A stretch of DNA of 7,538 nucleotides. Origin: VFMC01 sp037130535. Its GTDB lineage: Bacteria; Actinomycetota; Acidimicrobiia; Acidimicrobiales; Ilumatobacteraceae. The notes beneath the pieces were generated by a model, which had not been told where the DNA came from, did not search any database, and was given only the letters and a program-made list of their open reading frames with translations. The stretch lies in NCBI GenBank assembly GCA_037130535.1, contig JBAXSU010000168.1, positions 1 through 7,538 of the forward strand, given 5' to 3'. The translations under genes and the position numbers were made by a program. Positions 1 to 7,035 of the stretch are shown piece after piece (within the stretch, counting starts at the first letter, position 1; each line of letters starts with the position of its first letter).

Positions 1-2
1 CC

Positions 3-992
3 GAGGCCGAGGTGGTGGCCATCGCCGATCCGGTCGAGTCGTCGCTCGACTGGGGCCGCCACGCTGCAGGTGCGCCTGTGGCCGCATATGCCCACCATCG
101 GCACTTGCTCGCCCGCGACGATCTCGATGCTGTCGTCATCGCATCGCCGAACCACACGCATACGACAGTGCTGCGCGACGCGCTGGCCACCGACCTGGCC
201 GTGATGGTGGAGAAGCCGATGTGCACCACCATCGACGACTGCCTCGACGTGCGCCGTTGGGCAGCCGACCGCGCCGCGCTCACCTGGGTCGGCCTCGAGT
301 ACCGCTTCATGCCCACCGTTGCTGCGCTGCTCGACCAGTTGTGCACGGGCGTGTGCGGCACCACGCGGATGGTGTCGATCCGCGAACACCGTTTCCCGTT
401 CCTCGTCAAGGTCGGCAACTGGAACCGCTTCACCGAGAACACCGGTGGAACCCTGGTCGAGAAGTGTTGTCACTTCTTCGACCTGATGCGGCTGGTGGCC
501 GGCGCCGACCCGGTGCGGGTGATGGCATCGGGCGGCCAGGCTGTGAATCACCTCGACGAGGTGTACGACGGGCGGGTGCCCGACATCCTCGACCACGCCT
601 ACGTCATCGTCGAGTTCGACAACGGCGTGCGCGGGTCGCTCGACCTGTCGATGTTCGCCGAGGGCGGTCGGTTCGAGCAGGAGATCACCGTGGTGGGCGA
701 CCGGGCGAAGCTCGAGGCGACGGTGCCCGGCGACACCGTGTTCATCGGGCCCCGCGACCGCAGCGGCCCGCACGAGGTGCCCGCCCATGCCGACGCCGAT
801 GTCACCTACCAGGGGTTCCATCACGGATCGTCGTTCGTCGAGCACCGGCGGTTCATCGACTGCCTGCGAACGGGTCGACCCGCTGAGGTGACGCCGGATG
901 ATGGTCTGTGGAGCGTCGTGATGGGTGCGGCGGCGCACCGCTCGATCGACGAGCGGCGCATCGTCGAGATCGCCGAATACGGTCTGGTCTAG
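3..992 (+). CDS. Gfo/Idh/MocA family NAD(P)-dependent oxidoreductase (5' partial)
   Basis: Likely a cytosolic NAD(P)-dependent dehydrogenase acting on a sugar, inositol or related polyol; the substrate cannot be told from sequence. The frame is open to the window edge and begins inside the second Rossmann strand (EAEVVAIADP), so the usual N-terminal GxGxxG loop and true start lie upstream. Numbering from the GTG codon at base 12: the family EKP motif is at residues 67-69 (VMVEKPM), its lysine being the conserved catalytic/cofactor residue. The C-terminal domain motif usually written GGxLxDxGxHxxD reads GGTLVEKCCHFFD (145-157), with His154 and Asp157 kept but Glu in place of the first Asp. The C-terminal alpha/beta domain follows, with strands such as VIVEFDNGVRGSLDL. 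The gene ends at TAG 990-992 and converges on the thiolase gene 32 bp away. Family is clear; substrate unknown. Confidence 0.88.
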   Translation, partial: EAEVVAIADPVESSLDWGRHAAGAPVAAYAHHRHLLARDDLDAVVIASPNHTHTTVLRDALATDLAVMVEKPMCTTIDDCLDVRRWAADRAALTWVGLEYRFMPTVAALLDQLCTGVCGTTRMVSIREHRFPFLVKVGNWNRFTENTGGTLVEKCCHFFDLMRLVAGADPVRVMASGGQAVNHLDEVYDGRVPDILDHAYVIVEFDNGVRGSLDLSMFAEGGRFEQEITVVGDRAKLEATVPGDTVFIGPRDRSGPHEVPAHADADVTYQGFHHGSSFVEHRRFIDCLRTGRPAEVTPDDGLWSVVMGAAAHRSIDERRIVEIAEYGLV

Positions 993-1024
993 TCGACTGC
1001 CGGCTGCTGCCGACAGGGCCTGGT

Positions 1025-2230
1025 TCAGAGGCCCGACTTCTCCAGGATGTGCACACCGCAGGCCGAACCGAGGCCGATGACGTGGGCGAGGCCCACCTTC
1101 GCGCCCTCGATCTGACGGTCGCCCGCCTCGCCGCGCAGGTGGTGGCAGACCTCCCAGATGTTGGCGATGCCCGTGGCCGAGATGGGGTGGCCCTTGCTCT
1201 GCAGGCCGCCGCTCACGTTCACCGGGGTGCTGCCATCGCGCCAGGGTGCACCCGACTCGAAGAACTCGACAGCTCCGCCCTCGGGGCAGAGCATCAGGTT
1301 GTCGTAGTGCACCAGCTCGGCGGTGGCGAAGCAGTCGTGCAACTCGACCAGGTCGAGATCGGACGGGCCCACGCCAGCTGCCTCGTAAGCGATGCGTGCC
1401 GCGTTGCGGGTGAGCGTGTTCACGTTGGGCAGGATCTGGCAGGCCTCTTCGTAGGGGTCGGTGGTGAGCACCGATGCCGATACCTTCACCGCACGGCGCT
1501 GCTGTTCGAGCGACAGGGTGCGCAGCTTGGCTTCGCTCACCACCACAGCGGCGGCGGCACCGTCGCAGTTGGCCGAGCACATGGCCCGCGTGTTCGGGTA
1601 GGCGATCATCATGTCGTTCATGATCTCGTCGAGCGTGAACCGCTTCGAGTACGCCGCCAGCGGGTTCAGCGTGCTGTGGGCGTGGTTCTTCTCGCTGATC
1701 TTGGCGAACGTCTCGAACGACACCTCGCCGTATTTGTGGCCGTACTCCATACCCACCTGGGCGAACGTACCCGGCATGGCGTCGGTGCCGACGCGCCCGT
1801 CGGTGGGCGTGACGGCGCCATAGCGACCCGACGGCGACCACACCTTGGCGTCGCTCTTGCCGCGGCCGCCACCGCCCAGCAGGCCTGCCCCGGCCAGCTT
1901 CTCGACGCCGACGGCCAGGCCCATGTCGACCTCGCCGCTCTTGATGGCCATGATGACCGTACGCAGCGCCGTGGCGCCCGTGGCGCAGGCGTTGGCCACG
2001 TTGTACACGGGGATGCCGGTCTGACCGATCTGCTTCTGCAGCTGCTGGCCGAAGCCGGCGCTGGCGTTCATCAGGTTGCCTGCGGCGAGGATGCCCATGT
2101 CGCGCATCGTCACCCCGGCGTCGGCGAGGGCACCCATGGCGGCCAGCGCGCCCAGGTCGACCACGTCTTTGTCGGGGTGCTTACCGAACTTGGTCATCGT
2201 GATCCCGAGGATCCAGACGTTGTCAGCCAT
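1025..2230 (-). CDS. SCP-x-type thiolase (acetyl-CoA acetyltransferase / lipid-transfer-protein family)
   Basis: A 401-residue thiolase, expected to cleave or form 3-ketoacyl-CoA thioesters in the cytosol; fatty-acid or steroid-side-chain breakdown is plausible but not shown. Visible motifs: the nucleophile Cys82 in NACATG, then GEVDMGLAVGVEK; HDCF at 298-301, typical of SCP-x thiolases; GGLQSKGHPISATG at 341-354 with catalytic His348; and a C-terminal GLGSACGVHIL. Keeping Cys82, HDCF and GHP argues for true thiolase chemistry, not the retro-aldolase chemistry of Ltp2-type relatives that have lost these residues. There is no fused sterol-carrier domain. The ATG at 2228-2230 has a strong ribosome site upstream (AGGAG, about 7 nt away). 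It lies 51 bp downstream of the DUF35 gene on the same strand, so both are probably one transcript. Possible mis-call: acetyl-CoA acetyltransferase versus longer-chain thiolase. Confidence 0.93.
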   Translation of the reverse strand: MADNVWILGITMTKFGKHPDKDVVDLGALAAMGALADAGVTMRDMGILAAGNLMNASAGFGQQLQKQIGQTGIPVYNVANACATGATALRTVIMAIKSGEVDMGLAVGVEKLAGAGLLGGGGRGKSDAKVWSPSGRYGAVTPTDGRVGTDAMPGTFAQVGMEYGHKYGEVSFETFAKISEKNHAHSTLNPLAAYSKRFTLDEIMNDMMIAYPNTRAMCSANCDGAAAAVVVSEAKLRTLSLEQQRRAVKVSASVLTTDPYEEACQILPNVNTLTRNAARIAYEAAGVGPSDLDLVELHDCFATAELVHYDNLMLCPEGGAVEFFESGAPWRDGSTPVNVSGGLQSKGHPISATGIANIWEVCHHLRGEAGDRQIEGAKVGLAHVIGLGSACGVHILEKSGL

Positions 2231-2281
2231 GGTGATCTCCTGTGTTCGTGAGTGCGTGATTCGTTCGAGTTGGGTTGGGGG

Positions 2282-2689
2282 TCAGGCGGGTTCGAAGCCG
2301 AAGCCGATGGCCTCGGTGCCGTTGTCGTCGGTGCCGAGCGAGTAGGTGGCGAGGCGCACCTGCATACCGAGCTTCACGTGCTGGGGGTCGGGGTCGGTGT
2401 TGATGATGTTGCCGCGCACGCTGGTGCCGCCGCAGTCGACGACCGCCGCCACGAACGGCACCGGCACGCCGGGTGCGGCGAAGGTGACGATGGTGAACGA
2501 GCGCACCTCGCCCTCGGTGCCGATGGTCACCTTGGTGAACTCGGTGCCGAAGCATCCGGCGCAGGCGTTGCGGCGGTCGAAGAAGCGGGCGCCGCAGCCG
2601 GTGCACTGGTTGGCGACGAGATGGGGCTGATCGCCGAGCACGAGGTAGTCGACGAGCGGTACCTGGGCGGGAGCACTGGTGTCGGTCAT
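2282..2689 (-). CDS. DUF35 zinc-ribbon / OB-fold protein, thiolase partner
   Basis: A 135-residue protein of the DUF35 family. Members have an N-terminal rubredoxin-like zinc ribbon and a C-terminal OB fold, and they bind and stabilise thiolase-fold enzymes; the archaeal thiolase-HMG-CoA synthase complex and the actinobacterial steroid aldolase/ChsH2 pairs are studied cases. Here the ribbon is Cys29, Cys32, Cys43 and Cys46 (CTGCG then ACAGC), followed by the OB strands EVRSFTIVTF, VPFVAAVVDC and GMQVRLA. Length is normal for a single-ribbon member. It is the first gene of a minus-strand pair with the thiolase, as expected for a subunit of that enzyme. No clear Shine-Dalgarno precedes the ATG at 2687-2689, and a possible -10 element sits at leaderless spacing. 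A role in substrate or CoA binding is inferred from the family. Confidence 0.9.
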   Translation of the reverse strand: MTDTSAPAQVPLVDYLVLGDQPHLVANQCTGCGARFFDRRNACAGCFGTEFTKVTIGTEGEVRSFTIVTFAAPGVPVPFVAAVVDCGGTSVRGNIINTDPDPQHVKLGMQVRLATYSLGTDDNGTEAIGFGFEPA

Positions 2690-2695
2690 GAGCCG

Positions 2696-2701
2696 ACTGT
2701 A
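2696..2701 (-). promoter_or_regulatory. Possible -10 box of a leaderless promoter for the DUF35-thiolase unit
   Basis: Read on the minus strand, TACAGT lies at -12 to -7 if transcription starts at the A of the DUF35 ATG (base 2689). That is the spacing seen in leaderless actinobacterial genes, and it agrees with the lack of a Shine-Dalgarno before this ATG. No good -35 hexamer is visible, so this rests on one short motif. Confidence 0.3.
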
Positions 2702-2788
2702 TCCAGCGATTTCGCGTCACTGCGCACCGGACACGCCCCGTGCGAGTCGGGGTCGGGACTTGCGGACCTGGCGATCCGCCCGACAGAC

Positions 2789-2809
2789 TAATGAGAGAGA
2801 TTCTCATTA
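2789..2809. promoter_or_regulatory. Palindromic metal-repressor operator (Zur/Fur-like)
   Basis: A perfect inverted repeat with arms TAATGAGA and TCTCATTA around the 5-nt centre GAGAT. It is an AT-rich island in GC-rich DNA, ending 2 bp before the GGAGG ribosome site of the zinc-binding lipoprotein gene. The core TGAGAGAGATTCTCA resembles the 7-1-7 TGATAATNATTATCA form of Fur-family boxes, with mismatches in the left half. Because the downstream genes encode a zinc importer, Zur is the most likely regulator; Fur, MntR or a DtxR-type repressor are alternatives. Binding here would block transcription or its early elongation when metal is plentiful. The symmetry is seen; the regulator is inferred. 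Confidence 0.72.
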
Positions 2810-2811
2810 TC

Positions 2812-2816
2812 GGAGG
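2812..2816 (+). promoter_or_regulatory. Ribosome binding site of the zinc-binding lipoprotein gene
   Basis: GGAGG lies 10 nt before ATG 2827 and 4 nt before an in-frame TTG at 2821. ATG is preferred because it gives the better codon and starts directly with the basic signal-peptide segment MARRLVNRR; the TTG start would add only two residues (M-G) and cannot be excluded. Confidence 0.6.
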
Positions 2817-2826
2817 AACGTTGGGA

Positions 2827-3804
2827 ATGGCACGCAGGCTCGTCAACCGGAGGTACAGCGCGTCGCTCGTCGCGGCATGTGTGCTGACGGTTGCAGCATG
2901 CGGCGACGACGAGCGGTCGGCACCGGTAGCCACCATCGACGGCAAGCCCGTCGTCGTCGTCACCTACTCGATCCTTGGCGATATGGTGCAGCAGCTCGTC
3001 GGCGATGCCGCAGCCGTCGTGGTCGTCATCCCCAACGGCCAAGACCCGCACGACTTCAGCGCTTCGGCCCGCGACATCGAGACGATGATGGGTGCCGCCC
3101 TGCTGGTGAGCAACGGCCTCGGCCTGGAAGAGGGTTTGCTCGAGGCGATTCATCAGGCTGCCGACGACCAGGTGCCCGTGTTCGAGGTGGCCGACCACAT
3201 CACCGTCCGCCAGTTCGGTGAGGGTGAACCGACCGAGGCCGGAGACGCTGCTGCGAACACCGACGATCATGCGAACGCCGACGACCATGCTCCTGACGGC
3301 GGCGACCCGCATCTGTGGACCTCGCCCGCAGTGATGGCCGAGATGCTGCCCGACCTCGCTGCATCGCTCGAGGCCGCGCTCGGCGTGCAGCTCGACGACT
3401 CGCTCGCCGCGGTGCAGGCCGACCTGGCGGCGCTCGATGCTGCCACGGCAGCGATCATGGCCTCCATCCCCGCCGGCGAGTGCAAGCTGGTCACCGGGCA
3501 CGAGTCGCTCGGCTACTTCGCCGACCACTACGGCTGCCGGCTCATCGGCGCCGTCATTCCCAGCCTGTCGAGCACCGCCGAGGCGTCTGCCAAGGAGCTG
3601 GCCGCGCTGGAAGATCTTGCCATCGCCGAGGGAGTGGCCGCCGTCTTCACCGAGATCGGCACCCCGAAACAGGTCGCCGAGCAGGTCGCCGACACGGTGG
3701 GTGTGCCCCTGGTGGACCTGCCCTCGCACAACCTGCCCGAGACGGGCGGCTATGCGGCCTACATCATCGATCTGGCGACCCGCATCGCCACGGCACTTGC
3801 CTAA
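2827..3804 (+). CDS. aztC: Zinc ABC transporter substrate-binding lipoprotein (AztC/ZnuA-like)
   Basis: A 325-residue cluster-9 (ZnuA-type) solute-binding protein that captures zinc outside the membrane and hands it to the permease encoded next. The start gives a lipoprotein signal: basic MARRLVNRR, a hydrophobic core, and lipobox VAAC with lipidated Cys25. The mature part opens with VVVTYSILGDMVQQLVGD, followed by IPNGQDPHDF (His75), VSNGLGLEEG, DPHLW (His162) and GHESLGYF (His225). Those three histidines match the zinc-type ligand set, with His where manganese-binding PsaA has Glu. The fourth ligand is uncertain: Glu276, Asp297 or His301 are candidates near LVDLPSHNLPETGGY. An Asp/His-rich loop (146-154) sits just before His162. 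The ILGD, NGLGLEEG and LPxHxLP features favour AztC over classical ZnuA. The permease gene begins 18 bp downstream. Longer starts at 2740 or 2791 would bury the signal peptide or operator. Confidence 0.9.
   Translation: MARRLVNRRYSASLVAACVLTVAACGDDERSAPVATIDGKPVVVVTYSILGDMVQQLVGDAAAVVVVIPNGQDPHDFSASARDIETMMGAALLVSNGLGLEEGLLEAIHQAADDQVPVFEVADHITVRQFGEGEPTEAGDAAANTDDHANADDHAPDGGDPHLWTSPAVMAEMLPDLAASLEAALGVQLDDSLAAVQADLAALDAATAAIMASIPAGECKLVTGHESLGYFADHYGCRLIGAVIPSLSSTAEASAKELAALEDLAIAEGVAAVFTEIGTPKQVAEQVADTVGVPLVDLPSHNLPETGGYAAYIIDLATRIATALA
3253..3288 (+). repeat. 18-bp tandem direct repeat in the metal-loop coding region
   Basis: Two adjacent 18-bp units, GCGAACACCGACGATCAT and GCGAACGCCGACGACCAT, match at 16 of 18 positions. 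In frame they encode ANTDDH and ANADDH (residues 143-154), each adding an Asp-Asp-His metal-binding unit to the flexible loop before DPHLW. One difference changes Thr to Ala and the other is silent, so this looks like an in-frame duplication kept for its protein effect. Confidence 0.8.
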
Positions 3805-3822
3805 GGTCTGCGCGGTGGTGAC

Positions 3823-4710
3823 GTGTCCGGCTGGCTGATCGACCCGTTCACCGACAACGAGTGGCTGGCCCGCGCCCTGTTGGCCGGGGTGCTCGTCGCT
3901 CTTGCCTGCGCCGTCGTGGGCACGTTCGTGGTGCTGCGCGGCCTTGCGTTCGTGGCCGACGCGCTGGCCCATGGGGTGCTGCCCGGTATCGCCATCGCTG
4001 TGCTGCTCGGGTGGCCGGCGGTGCTGGGCGCCGCGGTGGGCACCGTGGTGATGATGGGCGGCGTGTCGGTCATCACCCGTCGATCACGCCTCTCGGGCGA
4101 TACCGCCATCGGCCTGCTGTTCGCCGGCATGTTGGCCCTCGGCGTGATGATCACCTCGAAGTCGCGCAGCTTCTTCGGCGACCTCACCCGCATCTTCACC
4201 GGCGACCTGTTCGGCGTCGATGCCACCGAACTGATGTGGCAGGGCCTCGCCGTGGTGTTCGTGATGGGCGTGGCCTGGGTGTGCCGTCGGCCGTTCATGT
4301 TGCTCAGCCTCGAGCCCGAACTGGCCACCACATCGGGGTTCCACGTGCGCCGCTACGAGAACCTGCTGCTGCTCATCGTGGCGGTCGCCATCGTCAGTTC
4401 GTTCCAGGCCGTCGGCACCTTGCTGGTGTTCGGCATGCTGCTGGCACCGGCCGCCACGGCAGCCCTCGTCACCCGTCGGGTGGGGGCGATGATGGGCGTG
4501 GCGGCGCTGGTGGGTTCGGCATCGGTGTACGCCGGCCTGTTGCTCAGCTACCACGCCGACCTTGCAGGCGGCGCCAGCGTTGTTGCTGTCGCGGTGGGCA
4601 TCTTCCTGGTCACGTTCGCCGTCACGGAGGTGCGGCGTTCCGTGGGTGCACGGCGCGGCACCCGGTCGCTTGCCCACACGCACGGAGGTGAGCATGGTCA
4701 CCACCACTGA
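3823..4710 (+). CDS. aztB: Zinc ABC transporter permease (AztB-like, ABC-3 family)
   Basis: A 295-residue ABC-3 family inner-membrane permease that forms the zinc channel. About eight hydrophobic segments are visible, roughly at 17-38, 56-82, 93-112, 136-155, 178-196, 197-215, 221-241 and 249-269. Family motifs include VVLRGLAFVADALAHGVLPG (37-54), SRLSGDTAIGLLFAGMLALG (88-107) and QAVGTLLVFGMLLAPAATAA (195-214). The N-terminal WLIDPF and overall pattern resemble AztB-type permeases. The cytosolic tail is rich in His: residues 285, 287, 291 and 293-295 (HTHGGEHGHHH), a likely metal-binding element. The GTG start at 3823 is chosen because it lies 18 bp after the lipoprotein gene, with a GGTGG-like purine stretch close before it. 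The last 17 bp overlap the ATPase gene, pointing to coupled translation. Manganese transport is the main alternative. Confidence 0.92.
   Translation: MSGWLIDPFTDNEWLARALLAGVLVALACAVVGTFVVLRGLAFVADALAHGVLPGIAIAVLLGWPAVLGAAVGTVVMMGGVSVITRRSRLSGDTAIGLLFAGMLALGVMITSKSRSFFGDLTRIFTGDLFGVDATELMWQGLAVVFVMGVAWVCRRPFMLLSLEPELATTSGFHVRRYENLLLLIVAVAIVSSFQAVGTLLVFGMLLAPAATAALVTRRVGAMMGVAALVGSASVYAGLLLSYHADLAGGASVVAVAVGIFLVTFAVTEVRRSVGARRGTRSLAHTHGGEHGHHH
4684..4688 (+). promoter_or_regulatory. Ribosome binding site of the ATPase gene, inside the permease tail
   Basis: GGAGG lies 5 nt before ATG 4694. It sets the ATPase start there and not at the much earlier in-frame ATG at 4562. The same bases encode Gly-Gly of the permease His-rich tail, so the site is only used as permease translation finishes. 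Confidence 0.85.
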
Positions 4711-5443
4711 CGCGATGCACTCGTCGCCGGCGTGGGCCATCGAGGCCGTTGCCCTCGACGTGGGGTACGCGGGCCGCGCCGTGGTCGAGCAGATCGCGCT
4801 CGCACTGCGTCCGGGCGGGTTGCTGTGCCTCATCGGCACCAATGGGTCGGGCAAGTCGACGCTGCTGAAGACCCTCGCCGGACTCATCGAGCCGGTGGCG
4901 GGCAACGTTCGTGTGCTGGGCTCGGCGCCGGGTTCGGAGCCGGCACGCGTGGGCTATCTCTCGCAGCATCCGGCATCGTCGTTCACGTTGCCGCTGCGTG
5001 CTGCCGATGTGGTGGCGATGGGCCGCTTCGCCCACCTCGGCCTGCTGCGCCGCACGCGGCCGGTCGATCGTTCGGCGTGTGCCGACGCCATCGAGCGCAT
5101 AGGTGTCGGCTCCTTCGCCGACTCACCGTTGATGGAACTGTCGGGCGGGCAGCGCCAGCGGGTGCACCTGGCTCAGGCCCTGGCCCGGCAGGCCGATGTG
5201 CTGCTGCTCGACGAACCAACCGCCGGCCTCGACATCGAGGGCCGCGAGACGTTCGCCCGCGCGGTGGCCGCCGAACGAGCGCGCGGGTGCGCGGTGGTGA
5301 TGAGCACGCACGACATCGACGACGCCGAGACCGCCGACCTGGTACTGCTGCTGGCCGGCCGCATCGTGGCCGCCGGCCCGCCCGAGCAGGTGCTCACCCC
5401 CGAGAACCTGCGTGCCAGCTTCGGTGGCACCGGCGTCCACTGA
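4694..5443 (+). CDS. aztA: Zinc ABC transporter ATP-binding protein (AztA-like)
   Basis: The 249-residue ATPase that powers the importer from the cytosolic face. All ABC motifs are intact: Walker A GTNGSGKST (48-56), Q-loop Gln91 in YLSQHP, signature LSGGQRQRV (149-157), Walker B VLLLDEP (169-175), D-loop AGLD (177-180) and switch His206 in STHD. The segment DVVAMGRFAHLGLLRR (105-120), in the helical domain, is typical of metal-type importer ATPases. The start at ATG 4694 is supported by GGAGG 5 nt upstream; it overlaps the permease by 17 bp. It is the last gene of the three-gene unit; the next gene converges from the other strand 24 bp away. The zinc chaperone gene aztD of some Azt loci is absent here. 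Substrate assignment comes from neighbours, since the ATPase alone does not show it. Confidence 0.92.
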   Translation: MVTTTDAMHSSPAWAIEAVALDVGYAGRAVVEQIALALRPGGLLCLIGTNGSGKSTLLKTLAGLIEPVAGNVRVLGSAPGSEPARVGYLSQHPASSFTLPLRAADVVAMGRFAHLGLLRRTRPVDRSACADAIERIGVGSFADSPLMELSGGQRQRVHLAQALARQADVLLLDEPTAGLDIEGRETFARAVAAERARGCAVVMSTHDIDDAETADLVLLLAGRIVAAGPPEQVLTPENLRASFGGTGVH

Positions 5444-5455
5444 CACCCTGCCGCG

Positions 5456-5474
5456 CGCCTGGCCCGATCAGGCG
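5456..5474. terminator. Weak candidate bidirectional terminator hairpin
   Basis: CGCCTG and CAGGCG form a 6-bp stem with a 7-nt loop in the short gap between the convergent ATPase and methyltransferase genes; it overlaps the methyltransferase stop codon. There is no T-run on either side, so if it acts at all it is not a classic intrinsic terminator. Confidence 0.22.
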
Positions 5475-6103
5475 ACGGTTGCGACGCCGCGGGTGAGCAG
5501 GGTGAGGGTGCGCGGCCGACCGGCGTACCAGCGCTCGACCGTCGACCAGGTGAAGCCGGCCTGCTCGACCAGCGTGGGGATGTGGCGGTTCAGGTGGCAG
5601 CCGCCGGCCACGGCCCGCTGCACCGGGTTCAGTCGCTGCTGCCACCGCTGCACCCGCTGGTCGTCGGCCAGGCCGTGTTCGAGCACGTGGAACGTGCCGC
5701 CGGGTCGCAGCACGCGGCAGATCTCGGCGAGCGCGGCCTGCGCATCGGGGATGGTGCACAGGGTGAAGGTGCTCACCACGCAGTCGACGGATGCCGACTC
5801 GATCGGCAGGTGCTGGCCGTCGAGGCCGATCACTTCCACCGGGAACGGAGCCCGGGCGATGCGGTCGGCTGCCAGTTCCACGGCCCGACCTGCCGGCTCC
5901 ACCGCCCACAGTCGCTCGACGGCAGCCGGGTAGTGGGCGAGGTTGAGGCCCGAGCCGAAGCCGATCTCGAGCACCGTGCCGTGGGTGCCCGCCACCGTGC
6001 CCTCACGCGGCGCGGCGAACCCTGGCGACGCGCACGCCTTGTCGATCACCACGGGCAGGATGCGCTCGTCGTAGCGGCGCTTCAGCCCCGACGTTGCGCG
6101 CAT
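5468..6103 (-). CDS. Class I SAM-dependent methyltransferase, METTL7/TMT1-like
   Basis: A 211-residue Rossmann methyltransferase that transfers a methyl group from S-adenosylmethionine; the acceptor is not known. SAM-binding motif I is VLEIGFGSGLNL (44-55), the acidic end of strand 2 is VEP (68-70), and later motifs are GLDGQHLPIESASVDCVVS (93-111) and EICRVLRPGGTFHVLEHG (127-144). The C-terminal block RWQQRLNPVQRAVAGGCHLNR (153-173), with WQQ, a Pro and GC.LNR, recalls the METTL7/TMT1 family, whose animal members methylate thiols; small UbiE/Methyltransf_11 enzymes acting on lipids or quinones are the alternative. It is the last gene of a minus-strand operon, starting 2 nt after the psuG stop, with GGGGG 6 nt before the ATG at 6101-6103. 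The frame stays open further upstream to 6751, but that part only mirrors psuG. Confidence 0.88.
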   Translation of the reverse strand: MRATSGLKRRYDERILPVVIDKACASPGFAAPREGTVAGTHGTVLEIGFGSGLNLAHYPAAVERLWAVEPAGRAVELAADRIARAPFPVEVIGLDGQHLPIESASVDCVVSTFTLCTIPDAQAALAEICRVLRPGGTFHVLEHGLADDQRVQRWQQRLNPVQRAVAGGCHLNRHIPTLVEQAGFTWSTVERWYAGRPRTLTLLTRGVATVA

Positions 6104-6105
6104 GC

Positions 6106-7031
<926 letters not shown>

Positions 7032-7035
<4 letters not shown>

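Noticed and set aside
993..1024. Possible terminator between the convergent oxidoreductase and thiolase genes.
   Set aside because: Only 4-bp palindromes (such as CGGC with GCCG, and CAGG with CCTG) and no T-run; too weak to call.
908..2251. Long plus-strand open frame opposite the thiolase gene (447 codons).
   Set aside because: Its product is low-complexity and rich in His, Val, Gly and Arg with no family motif, while the opposite strand carries a full thiolase with all catalytic motifs. It is an antisense shadow common in GC-rich DNA.
2760..2810. A -35/-10 promoter for the zinc importer operon.
   Set aside because: TTGCGG (2760-2765) has no convincing -10 at proper distance, and CATTAT (2805-2810) would start the transcript past the ribosome site. 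A promoter must exist near here but I cannot fix it.
2740..2826. Earlier starts (GTG 2740, ATG 2791) for the zinc-binding lipoprotein.
   Set aside because: They would place the operator inside the coding region, lack a ribosome site, and move the lipoprotein signal away from the N-terminus.
2788..3972. Long minus-strand open frame opposite the zinc-binding protein gene (394 codons).
   Set aside because: No recognisable domain and a composition typical of antisense frames; it would also cross the operator and the start of the permease gene.
4562..4693. Earlier in-frame ATG for the ABC ATPase.
   Set aside because: It would add 44 residues of shadow permease sequence; ATG 4694 has a strong ribosome site and begins just before the ABC domain.
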